DNA from: Gigaspora rosea
Lineage: Eukaryota > Glomeromycota > Glomeromycetes > Diversisporales > Gigasporaceae
Direction of reading: 5' to 3'
Assembly: GCA_003550325.1 (NCBI GenBank)
Contig: QKWP01000069.1
Span: forward strand, 245,579-309,578
DNA: 64,000 nt
Below the pieces are notes generated by a model. That model was not told the origin of the DNA. It made no database searches and saw only the letters and a program-made list of their open reading frames with translations. Positions within the stretch are counted from its first letter, which is position 1; every line of letters begins with the position of its first letter. Below, in pieces: positions 35,266-44,842 of the stretch. The translations under genes were made by a program, and so were the position numbers.

Positions 35266-35538
35266 TACGACAATTATTAACATAGAAAGAATAGAGACAC
35301 TTTGAGAGTCGTTAACCCAGTGATCGATCACATAATAAACATAACATAATGTCATTTGTTTACCAGAACTAAACAGACCTACCTAAACTATATTTTTGAC
35401 CTAACTCTAATCTGACTCTAATTTAGGCAAATAATTGTCATATAATATTGTATTTAATAATTCCATAAATTTAATCGCTGATTAGGGAAAAGATTAACGC
35501 TATTTGGTAAGCTCTATGTTTTTAAGTAAAGTTGTTAA

Positions 35539-35791
35539 GGACGTTCGAAGTTGATTCTTTGGTTAACATCACTTTTCCAGGATTCTCGGGAGGGGGGAGG
35601 GGGTAAAATGAAACGAAAATATGAAACGAACATATAAAAATGAACAAAGATGGGCCAATTTCATTGGTTGATATAAATCAGGTGACTGGTGAGAGTCATC
35701 CAGCGTTTTGATTGGCTGTTCGTTTTCGGGGGAGGTGGGGGAGACTTCAGCTGGGGGGTGATGTTAACCAAAAAATTAACTTCAAACGGCC
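35539..35791 (-). mobile_element. Harbinger-like MITE (GGCCGTT family), copy B
   Basis: GGACGTTCGAAGTTGATTC and CTTCAAACGGCC ends, flanked by TAA (35536-35538, 35792-35794), the complement of TTA as expected for reverse orientation. The interior matches copy A in reverse. Confidence 0.9.
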
Positions 35792-35794
35792 TAA

Positions 35795-35970
35795 ACTGCT
35801 GCAAAACCCGTGCCATTTACGGTCCAATTGGCACAGGCACACGGTCCCACACGGCCCCACACGGCCACCGAATCCGAACCAACTCGGGCCGTACCCGTAC
35901 AAATCCGGACCTTGACCCGTGCCTATCCGATTCCATCACGTGCCTATACGGTACATTTTTCTTATAGGGC
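35795..35970. mobile_element. Family E element, right-half fragment (copy 3)
   Basis: GTGCCATTTACGGTCCAATT, CACGGCCCCACACGG and the end ATTTTTCTTATAGGG. It abuts MITE copy B. Confidence 0.65.
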
Positions 35971-36135
35971 AAGTGTGAAATTATCGCATTGATGATCATT
36001 GAATTTTACAATTCCAAATTATGTGAACTGTGAATTGCCAATTTTATAAATCATGCAGAAGTTACATTTTAGACATATCGTAAGTCCTTGTCTCAATTTT
36101 TACTCTTGTGCAGTGATATATTAAGATAGAAGTAT
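35971..36135 (+). repeat. Inverted repeat arm, partner at 37185-37345
   Basis: ATCATTGAATTTTACAATTC, ATAAATCATGCAGAAGTTAC and TTTTTACTCTTGTGCA recur complemented at 37185-37345. The pair encloses family E copy 4. Confidence 0.75.
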
Positions 36136-36716
36136 TGATTCCTTGTCATATTGTTTATACAAAACTACCGTTATATAACTCTTGTTATAGTAACTCCTGA
36201 TATAGCGAGGAAATTTTCGTTAATGTAGTAACTGCGTGTTCCATACCTTATTTATCTTAATGATAGGCATGTTTTATTCAGTTAAAATATTCTCAACTAA
36301 TAAAATTTGTGCATTTTACCCATTTATCAGGGTATTTGAGAATCATTTTAAATTACATCCTATTATTTAAAACATTAAATATATTTTAGATTTCACTTTA
36401 GTTATGAATTTAATTTTCATTGCCAATTCTTTTACTTTTTCCAAGCTACGTTTTTATCAAAGGTTTTTAGTCTAAGTTTTTTCTTTCATCAACTTTGAAG
36501 TTTGCTTAATAACTATATATGGACTACATTAAAAAAATGCTTGGAAGCATGTGTAATGTTATGGGCAGTAATAGCATAGCGGCTTTAGAGTATTGGTTTA
36601 ATGGTGTGAATAATGTTATAGACTACTAGAATGTAGGTCGCTTGTATGTGCTTCATACAATTACTAGTTAATTTCTATGTTATTTCTAAAAATGATTAAC
36701 TAAAATACTTAGATAC
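36136..36716. other. Unassigned intergenic stretch
   Basis: No frame, repeat or site that I can support. Confidence 0.4.
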
Positions 36717-37108
36717 CTTATAAGAAAAGCGGTCCGGGTGTTAGTACGATTGGCACGGAGTTGTCTGGATAGGCATGTGTCATGTGGCACGTAAAGGCAT
36801 GAAACACGAACCAAAACGTGACAGAATGTCACGTATGTTACGTTTTACGGTATTTACACATGCATTGGGTGGCACGTATGAGCATGTTTTATTTCGTTAC
36901 TTTACGTGTAATTACCCGTGCCAAAACCCATAAGTTTTGGTTTAATAAAGCGCAGCAAAACCCGGTCCATTTACGGTCCAGAATGTCCGGGTAAATCGTC
37001 CAATTCGGACCAATTCCAGACGTACAAACCCGGACATCCGCCCGTTCCACACTTAACCGTGTCTCTCCGTAGAAACACGTGCCTACACTGACCACTTATT
37101 TCATAGGG
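36717..37108 (+). mobile_element. Family E element, copy 4, core deleted
   Basis: Ends CCTTATAAGAAAAGCGGTCC and CACTTATTTCATAGGG with ATA outside both. Left and right arms match copy 1, but the GATCAGGTGTAAC core is absent. Confidence 0.75.
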
Positions 37109-37184
37109 ATAATATACGATAATAATTGGACATAACAAATTTACTGTTCAAATTTATGCCAAGAATACAATCAAAACAATATAG

Positions 37185-37345
37185 CCATTCTTAAATTATC
37201 TTATTGCGCAAGAGTAAAATTAAGACAATGATTTACAGTATATCAAAATGTAACTTCTGCATGATTTATAAATGCCAATTCACAATTCACATGATTTGGA
37301 ATTGTAAAATCATTAAAATTATCAATGCGACAATTCCACACTTGC
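37185..37345 (-). repeat. Inverted repeat arm, partner at 35971-36135
   Basis: Complement of the 35971 arm, including CTTCTGCATGATTTATAAAT and TTTGGAATTGTAAAATC. Confidence 0.75.
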
Positions 37346-37411
37346 GTAAGTGTGGAATTTCTAAAATTGTTAATGATCATTTCCATATCATTGTGGAATC
37401 ATTCCACAATT

Positions 37412-37801
37412 GGGCAATGGACTAGGAAAACCCGTCTTTGAAGGGGGTTTTCCATTTTGAGAAAATGGCGATTATTTGTCTGTGAAACCTAAATTTTACC
37501 CCTGAAATTTTTGTTTATTTTTAGATATCAATTACTGAATAAACAATGTCATGTGATTATGAAACACTGATTGACCAATCTAATTTAATTGAGTCGTCAA
37601 TCTTTGGTTGTAAATCTATTTTTAGAACACGATCGTTAAAAAATTAGTTTACATTCAAGTTAAAATATCTTGATAAACTATTATATTAACGTAGGGTAAA
37701 AAGCGAAATACATATAGATATAAACCAGAACTTTAATTTGAATCGAAAATCTCGAAATTGATAAAAAAGTGTCAAAGACGGGTTTTCCTAGTCCATTGCC
37801 C
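37412..37801. mobile_element. 390-bp derivative of the 28321 transposon
   Basis: Inverted termini GGGCAATGGACTAGGAAAAC and GTTTTCCTAGTCCATTGCCC. Subterminal blocks TTTTGAGAAAATGGCGATTA, TTTTTAGATATCAATTA and the TTTGAATCGAAAATCTCGAA complement correspond to both ends of the 2.44-kb element. CAATTG borders both sides but is palindromic, so the duplication size is ambiguous. Confidence 0.8.
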
Positions 37802-38258
37802 AATTGAGGAATCATTTCCACAATTTTGGAAATAATTCCCTGAAATGACTATAGGTATTTCACAGATCAGTATAATATTGGTGAGCAGATCCATATAGTA
37901 TAGGCCGAATTTTTAAATCAATACTATACTGATCCAGTGTTAGGGTTAGAAATTATAGCTGCTCTATGAAAAAAGTGGTCCGGGTGGTGTTACAGTTTAG
38001 TACGGAGAAGTCTGTAATGGCACGTGTACTGTGGCACGTATATGCACGCTACACGGAATGACACGTTTAAAATGATACGTATCGGCACTGTGCATGTCCA
38101 GAATGGCACGTGTAAGCTTTTTATACGGAATGGCACGTATTCGGGATGGCACGTATAGGTTCGTTGGTTGGAATTACACGTATTAAATGGCACGTGTATC
38201 TCGTATGGCCAATAAAATCGCAGGATCAGGTGTAACGCGAAAATTCAAACCAACCGAC

Positions 38259-38699
38259 CAGGGACCCGGAAAAATTTGGATATCAAATCGCAAAAATTTA
38301 TTTGGATATCGGTAAATATTTGGATAAAATTCGGCAGAAAAGCACTGTTGACCAATCAAATATCACAATTTTTGCGTAACCGGGACAAGTGAAAATTTAT
38401 TTCAATTCCGAAACTTCCTGACAGACACGAACCACAATTCCTAAATCTTCCGACCAGACTTTATCTAAAATTTTTGGTCCACGATTTTCCGGGTTCCCAA
38501 ATACTTTAATTTTATTAAAAATTTATTTCCAAAGTTTTCATTGTCCCATTTTTATTGGCCAGAGATCGCATGTTTTCTAAAAATCGCCAAAAATTTGGAA
38601 AAATTTGGCTAAAACACAAAAATTTGGAAATATCAAGATTTAGGCCAAAAATTTGGAAAAATTTGGAAAATTTTATTTCCAAATTTTTCCGGGTCCCTG
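38259..38699. mobile_element. hAT MITE, perfect 8-bp duplication
   Basis: CAGGGACCCGGAAAAATTTG and its complement terminate 441 bp. CAACCGAC flanks both sides (38251-38258, 38700-38707). AAATTTGGAAAAATTTGG motifs repeat near both ends, as subterminal binding sites would. Confidence 0.9.
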
Positions 38700-39071
38700 C
38701 AACCGACTTTTCCTCTGTATCTCAAAATCTCGTCTATGAAAAAGCTCTTTAATTCCTAACAAAAAAAATTCCTTGCAAAATTTTGCTATAGGCATGTTTG
38801 CTATAATACCAACCCTTCACAATTATAACATACTATAACTAATCGAGTTCACTTTTACTTATAACGCGTAAGAAATATATGCACGTGAACTTACGTACGC
38901 CTCGGCCGTCGTGAATTTTGGCTTAGTAAAGTGCAGCAAAACCCGGTCCATTTACGGTCCAAAATGTCCGGGAAGACGGTCCAATTCGGTCCATTTTAGT
39001 CGTGCCAACACGGAATTCACACGTGCAAACCCAGTTCTCTGGCCGTTCCACAGATCACCGTGCTTTTCTAT

Positions 39072-39689
39072 TGTGAACCCCGTGACTCGATCTACTTGAC
39101 TACGCCTCTCCGGTGACTAAGATCACGGGATTAAGTGCGATTTATCGCATTTATTGCATTTATCAGTTTTATTGCATATATTAAATTTATCAGATTTATG
39201 CCATTTAGTAAACATATCAGATAAATCAGATTTATGGCATAAATGCCACATAGTTGTAATACTGTATCGTTTATTATAAATAAAGGCTTCGTGCCCTTGA
39301 GGAAATATATCCTTGGGTAATCATAAATAATTCGTTCCTAATAAACTCCATACATTCTTTATAAACGTAATATAAACTTACCCTGATCTACTACTAAGTA
39401 GCATAGTAGTGCGATCTCTCGTCAGTACACTTTGCAAGTGATTAACGTTACGCTGTCCGGCTGTTTCTCGACATACTGAGATTGCCGTGGTTATTGATTC
39501 CTATCCCGACGTACCGTGGATACTGTGGTTGTTTGTTTAGAGAGAGAGTTACCCTGAAGTATCGACGACCGAAGCCTAGACTTATCCACTCGCCGAATCT
39601 AACACGCCTCCTTCGATAGGTCGTCCGGTTTGGTTGGTTTGGTTTGGTTGGATTTAGGTTGACCCGGAAGAACCGGAATACCGTTGTCA
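39072..39689. mobile_element. Probable solo LTR, 618 bp
   Basis: Starts TGTGAACCCCGTGACTCG and ends ACCGTTGTCA, with a TATAAATAAAGGCTTCGTGCC-like promoter/poly(A) region in the middle. It interrupts family E copy 5 at a site intact in copy 1. Flanking CTAT and TTAT differ at one base, so the duplication is imperfect. No internal retrotransposon sequence. Confidence 0.55.
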
Positions 39690-39820
39690 TTATAGAAACA
39701 CTTGCATATCCAGATTGATTTTTTATAGGGATGATCGGTATAGTATAAATTTTAAATTCGGCCTATATCATACAATACTATACAATTCTGGTCCTCTGTA
39801 CCATACTGATCTGTTATAAT

Positions 39821-40178
39821 TAGAGATGGGTTTCATGCGTGCGCATGATTCCTTAATCATGCGTATTAATGCTGAATCATGCGCATTTTATCCCATTTAA
39901 ATTTTATGTAGGAAAGTTAAAGTACATATAAGTTAGGTCAGGGAGCGTATTGTCGGGCGGAATTAATGAATATGGATGCAAAAGTCTCGAAAAATTCCGA
40001 AGAAAAATGAATGAATATAAGATCGGAGTAAAAGTTGAGTACGTATCCGATATTTTCCGAAGGGAAAATATAAATTCCAAAATTATATCATGCGATATCA
40101 TGAGCACTTTATATAACGTGCGCATTAATGCGTATATATGCGCATGCTATTATAAAATGCGCATTTTTCCCATCACTA
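39821..40178. mobile_element. hAT element with GCGCAT subterminal repeats
   Basis: TAGAGATGGGTTTCATGCG on the left and ATTTTTCCCATCACTA on the right are flanked by GTTATAAT and ATTATAAT (7 of 8 equal). Repeated ATGCGCAT/TGCGCATGAT motifs cluster at both ends. 358 bp, non-coding. Confidence 0.8.
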
Positions 40179-40714
40179 ATTATAATCTCAAATACCGAGT
40201 GTCATAATATCAAGTATCGTACCGGAATTTTTTTTACAGTAAATCACCACAATAGTCTGAAGCTATGCAACAAAATTTTTGTAGTAAATTATGATAGAAA
40301 TCACAACTGTTTAATTCCGCGAATTATGTTGGGGTGTTCGATGCACTATGAAAATCAAAACTAAATGTGTTATCATATAAAATTCTAATAAGACAGATTT
40401 TTAAATGCTTTTTCCTGATTATCTAATCGAACCATTTTATAGATACACGCATCTAATGACTACGAAATTACAGTCTTTTTTTGCATTACATATAGCAGAA
40501 TTTATTTTTTCTAAAACCATTTTAATTACATTTTTATTAGGGTGGTCTGGGAAAGTTTTTAAATAAATTGATAAATTTGATTGGTCAAAATGCAAATTTC
40601 ACTCTGTAGTTCGGTTTATAGGCACTTATTATTAATCTTCATGTAATTTCACTTTGTGTTTTTGTTATGTTAAAGCTGTACATCAAATTGGACCTGGATT
40701 AGAGTTGGAATCCG

Positions 40715-41075
40715 GATATATTATTATAATCTGGATCAAAAAATTTTTAAATCCGGATATAAATACATCTGGATGTATCTGGATATAAATACATCCAGAG
40801 TATCCAGATATAAATACATCTGGAGTATCCGGATATAAATACATCTGGAGTATCCGGATATAAATACATCCGGATGTATCCGGATATAAATACATCCGGA
40901 TGTATCCGGATATAAATACATCCGGATGTATCCGGATATAAATACATCCGGATTTATCTGGATATAAATATATCCGGATGTATCCGGATATAAATATATC
41001 CCAATGTATCCGGATATAAATATATGCGGATGTGTCCGGATATCCGAATGCATCTGGATATATTTATATCTGGTG
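40715..41075. repeat. Minisatellite, 25-26 bp palindromic unit, 11 copies
   Basis: Unit GGATATAAATACATCCGG plus ATGTATCC, repeated with GATATAAATA at about 40756, 40781, 40807, 40832, 40857, 40883, 40909, 40935, 40961, 40987 and 41013. Each unit contains ATCCGGATGTATCCGGAT, which is nearly self-complementary. All six frames are open across it, so the open frames here are artefacts. Confidence 0.95.
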
Positions 41076-41422
41076 TCACGATCGAGTGGGAGAGCTGCAG
41101 GAAATTGATCGGGTTAGCTTTGACCGTGAACAGAAATTGGGTCGATTTATTATCACGGGACGACGTGTTACGTACTCGTAGAAACTTTAAGGTATATAGT
41201 AAATTTATGAAACTATGAAACTTATAAATGTGTACGGACAAAATTTTAAATGTAGCGTGCAAGGGTTTATTTATTAATATTTTAAGTATATCAGTACAAT
41301 GGACTACACTTTGGTACTAATGCAACAAAATTGCAAATGACCGCAAGCGATATTTTTCCTTTATACTAAAACCCATCCTTTTTATACTTTCTAATTTCAA
41401 CTCTAATCCCTAATCAATTGAT

Positions 41423-41560
41423 GAAGCTTCAAGCTCTCGATTGGAGCTTTAAGCTCTCGTTTGCAGCTTCAAGTGCTCGTTTGGAGCTTTAAACCCGATT
41501 GGAGCTTTGAGTGCCCGATTGTGAGCTTTGAGCGCCCGGTTGGAGCTCTGAGCCGCCCGT
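41423..41560. repeat. Minisatellite, ~22-24 bp unit, about six copies
   Basis: Units of GGAGCTTTAAGCTCTCGTTT type with internal AGCTTNAAGCT palindromes. Confidence 0.85.
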
Positions 41561-41809
41561 AGATCATTTCCCATAATAAAACCACAATATAAGACTAACT
41601 AAATAAAGATAACAAAGAAATAAAATAAAATGACAAATAAAAAAAAAATTGTCTATTTGGCACATGACCCCTGTTTGGCTGAATAGACTTGGAAAATTTT
41701 TTTAGGGTTGCCCAAAATTTATGAAAACAGGGAGGGGCGAATAAAAAGAACATACAAACTAATTTTAAAGTAGCAAATTTATTATCACGAATTGATTTCA
41801 AGTTAAAAT

Positions 41810-42110
41810 TTAGTCTAGGGTTTCTAGTTGAGTTGCTAATTAGGTCTGATAAAGTTGATTCAGAAGTTAACATTACTTTCCTCTTACAAAAGAGAGGAAC
41901 AAAAAAAATCAATAAATAAAAAATTATAAAATGCATTCATCCGAAAAAAGAATTTCGTACGTACAATTTTTACATCGTGATCTAGTGATTGATATTTTAA
42001 GGAATTTAATTCCTCAAGTTCCTACTGGCGAATGCAATTTTTGTCTCTCATTGAATGAAATAAATCACTGATCGGATGGATTAAAAATCAATGTAAAAAA
42101 GTATCGATCC
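41810..42110 (-). repeat. Dispersed repeat, inverted partner at 13440-13800
   Basis: Complement of the 13440 copy, with TCTAGTTGAGTTGCTAATTA and AAATCACTGATCGGATGG landmarks. Confidence 0.7.
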
Positions 42111-42150
42111 GGATAATAGTTTTGTAATAGTTATATCCGTAAAGGTCATA

Positions 42151-42409
42151 TGGGCTAGGTGCTAAAAAAAGGGCCGAAAATAACAGTTTTTCAAAAGAGT
42201 TTTTTTTTACATAAATCAATATAGAATAAAATTAGGACCATTTTTTACTTAAGATACAAAAGTAGTTGTATTAATAAAATTTTGCAGTATAGCTCTTTAA
42301 AGTTTGCAATTTCTTATGATTTACATGTATTATATAATTTATAATATAAAAATTAATTTTCTAAAGATCTTTTTTTTCATTTTCGGCCCTTTTCCCAGCA
42401 CCTAGCCCA
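42151..42409. mobile_element. MITE (TGGGCTAGGTGCT family V), copy 1
   Basis: TGGGCTAGGTGCTAAAAAAA and the complement ending CAGCACCTAGCCCA, with GGGCCGAAAAT and ATTTTCGGCCC next to them. A CpG-poor copy is at 58490-58699. Confidence 0.8.
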
Positions 42410-42680
42410 CATGTTTATTTAATATTCATTAATATTAGTTCTCTAGCTCTTTAAAAATCGAATAAAAAAAACACTTTCGATGCACTTTTTTCAGCAGTTT
42501 TTCTTAAATCGGTTCATCGCAAACTGAATAAACATATATAAGAACAGCCAAGTAGGAACTAAAATTTTGCCTTATTTTTTTTATTATTTTCTTTCTACTT
42601 TTTTCTTTTATTTTTTTTTATATTTTTTTTATATTCACCGAGTCAGCCTGGCTTAAAAGTAGAAAAGCAAGATCGCGAGA

Positions 42681-42688
42681 ATATAAAT
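42681..42688 (+). promoter_or_regulatory. Candidate TATA box
   Basis: ATATAAAT 50 bp before the ATG at 42737, at the edge of a run of T-rich DNA. It is the only promoter-like element near the orphan exon. Confidence 0.4.
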
Positions 42689-42736
42689 ACATATTTCTGT
42701 TCGAAAAACTGGCAAAAAAAAGTCAAAAGAATAAAC

Positions 42737-42816
42737 ATGGAACAAATTGATTATATCTCTGATGAATTCGATACATTTTTTCAAAACTTGACACGTACTC
42801 CTATGAATACAAACAC
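42737..42816 (+). CDS. Orphan first exon, 27 codons, gene truncated
   Basis: ATG at 42737 gives MEQIDYISDEFDTFFQNL then TRTPMNTNT, and ends at a GTAAAT donor (42817) that overlaps a stop (42818). Coding-like composition stands out from the flanks, and a TATA-like box lies upstream. The presumed intron starts with a T-rich tandem repeat and then two Harbinger-type MITEs, and I find no acceptor with a following exon. It could be a real gene start cut off by insertions, or a captured fragment. No family recognised. Confidence 0.4.
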
Positions 42817-42828
42817 GTAAATTAATTT

Positions 42829-42985
42829 ATTTAATTTTATTTTTTAAATTTTTTTTTAAATTTTTTTTAACTTTTTTAATTTATTTAATTTTATTTTTTA
42901 AATCTTTTTTTAAATTTTTTTTAAATTTTTTTAATTTATTTAATTTTATTTTTTAAATTATTTTTTTAAATTATTTTTAATTTTG
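42829..42985. repeat. T-rich tandem repeat, ~55-bp unit x3
   Basis: Each unit starts AATTTATTTAATTTTATTTT and continues as TTTTTAAA runs. Confidence 0.85.
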
Positions 42986-42994
42986 TATTTGCCA

Positions 42995-43097
42995 TATAAC
43001 CGCGAAATAACACATAAGTGTTATTTTGAATTTCTGCCGAATTAAGCTTAATTTAAGTCGAAGATCGAAAACACATTCTTTCGTTATTTCGTGGTTA
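42995..43097. mobile_element. Small palindromic MITE, sibling of 13297
   Basis: TATAACCGCGAAATAAC and GTTATTTCGTGGTTA ends around an AATTAAGCTTAATT centre. Confidence 0.65.
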
Positions 43098-43312
43098 GGC
43101 CGTTTGAAGTTGATTCTTCAGTTAACATTACTTTTCCAGGCTCTCGGGGGGAGTAAAATGAAACGAACATATAAAAATGATGCAATTTCATTGGTTGATG
43201 TAAATCAGGTGACTGGCGAGAATCCAGTGTTTTGATTGGCTGTTCGTTTTCGGGGGAGGTGGGTGAGACTCAGCTGGAGGTGTTGTTAACCGAAAAATTA
43301 ACTTCAACGGCC
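43098..43312 (-). mobile_element. Harbinger-like MITE (GGCCGTT family), copy C
   Basis: GGCCGTTTGAAGTTGATTC and AACTTCAACGGCC ends with TTA on both sides (43095-43097, 43313-43315). 215 bp, colinear with copy B. A further right-end fragment lies at 43380-43425. Confidence 0.85.
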
Positions 43313-43425
43313 TTATGGGTATTTTTAATTTTTTTAATTTTTATGCTTATTTTACCGGGGGCATCAAAGGGGAAGCGGAGGAGTAATGTTACCAAAAAAT
43401 TAACTTCGAACGGACTATATCCAGA

Positions 43426-43916
43426 TTCATTTCATATACAGATTTATTTTATATCTGGTGTTATTATCGAAAATAGGAGTGCTCAGATTAGAGGGTCAGA
43501 TTTAGTCAACGATAGTGAACTAAATGGGAAATCGAAGGGATTATTTAAATGTGTGGGAAGAGAAGGGATCATGGGACTTTGAAGATAGCAAATTAAAGGG
43601 ATGATCAATAAATTATAGCGATCGATTAATATACAGGATCAATCAGGCGATTGATCTAAGGCATAGTGCAGGTGATTGATTTAGTTAAGAGTTTTAAGGA
43701 AAAGGGATGAGATCGTAAAGATGTATGTATGACAAGAAAAAATATTTATTAATAGAAATAATTTAATTTATCACTGCAACGATTCTTGTGAAGATGTGTT
43801 CATGATTCAATTAAGAGTTTTTAATAAATCATTTGTCTTTATTAATCAATAGATCAAAGTCTAAAAAAGTTTTGTAAGGATGAAGAGCGAGCCCTTAAAT
43901 ACATAAGGCCACGCAA
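43426..43916. other. Unassigned stretch
   Basis: Short repeats of AGGGATGATCAATAAAT and GATTGATC type, no gene. The open frame at 43232-43582 crosses a MITE boundary and is not credible. Confidence 0.4.
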
Positions 43917-44474
43917 GGTTGATTTTTCGTTTTGCATTACATGGATTTCAAAATTCGGGACGGATGGACGGAGTTTTATTTTTTTTTAGTTTAATTTACT
44001 GCCAATAGAATAATGTTCACATTTAAGGTTATACAAGGTTAATTTTTCATTTTGCACAAGGAATCAAAGATTGGGCCAGAAGTCATATTTTTCCTGTTAG
44101 TCCTATCGGAAGGTCTCCATTGGGTGACACCGGATGAAAATAGAGGAAAAAATAAATGTCAAAATCGAACAATTGATACAATTGGGATCTAGGGATGTTA
44201 CGGTCTATCCTGGTCTGGTCTCGGTTCAAAAGACTGGGTCTACGGACCACAAACTGGACCAAATTTCATAAACTGGTCCATGGACCAGCTCTATTTTAGT
44301 CTGGGCGGCAATCAAATCGCCAACAATCACTTCACATTTTACTGACATAATCAACTTACCGACAAGTTCATTTTACCGAAAATAGAATTTACTGACAAGA
44401 TTATTCCACTGATAATACAATTCACCAACAAACAATTCGCTGACAAACAATTCGCCAGATTCCTTAAGTATCAT

Positions 44475-44659
44475 GGTTGATGCTGAAGTTATAGGGTCTC
44501 GATTTGAAACTATAAGCCCTACTAAAATCCAAATATACTCTATAAATATGAAATCTATACCCAAACCCTACCCTAACCCTATAAGACAAAGACAAAAAAA
44601 ACATCCAAAGAAAATTTTAAAATTTTATATCAAAATAGGTCATAACTTCAGCATCAGCC
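44475..44659 (-). mobile_element. Y-family MITE, uninterrupted copy 2
   Basis: GGTTGATGCTGAAGTTATAG and TAACTTCAGCATCAGCC ends. The interior matches 20099-20463 with the pogo MITE removed. Confidence 0.8.
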
Positions 44660-44680
44660 GTAACAATAATTATTATTATT

Positions 44681-44842
44681 AATAAATTGCATAAGACATA
44701 ATTATTCTTAGTAGTTTATTAATAAATTGCATAAGACATAATTATTCTTAGTAGTTTATTAATAAATTGCATAAGACGTAATTATTCTTAGTAGTTTATT
44801 AATAAATTGCATAAAACGTAATTATTCTTAGTAGTTTATTAC
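44681..44842 (+). repeat. Tandem repeat, 40-bp unit x4
   Basis: AATAAATTGCATAAGACATA followed by ATTATTCTTAGTAGTTTATT starts at 44681, 44721, 44761 and 44801. The later units differ by one or two substitutions, which indicates recent expansion. Confidence 0.97.

Larger units (their letters stand above)
37962..39730 (+). mobile_element. Family E element, copy 5, with two nested insertions
   Basis: CTCTATGAAAAAAGTGGTCC on the left and ATTTTTTATAGGG on the right. Subtracting 38259-38707 and 39072-39693 leaves about 700 bp colinear with copy 1, core included (GGATCAGGTGTAACGCG, CTCGTCTATGAAAAAGCTC). Confidence 0.8.

Noticed and set aside
34907-35305. 132-codon open frame
   Set aside because: It begins inside a Harbinger MITE and runs across its border into a Y element; coding is not credible.
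40683-41053. Several long overlapping frames (MYLYPDTSGCIYIRI type)
   Set aside because: All are translations of the 25-26 bp minisatellite in every frame on both strands.
44681-44842. CRISPR array
   Set aside because: Units are contiguous 40-bp tandem copies with no variable spacers, in eukaryotic transposon DNA.
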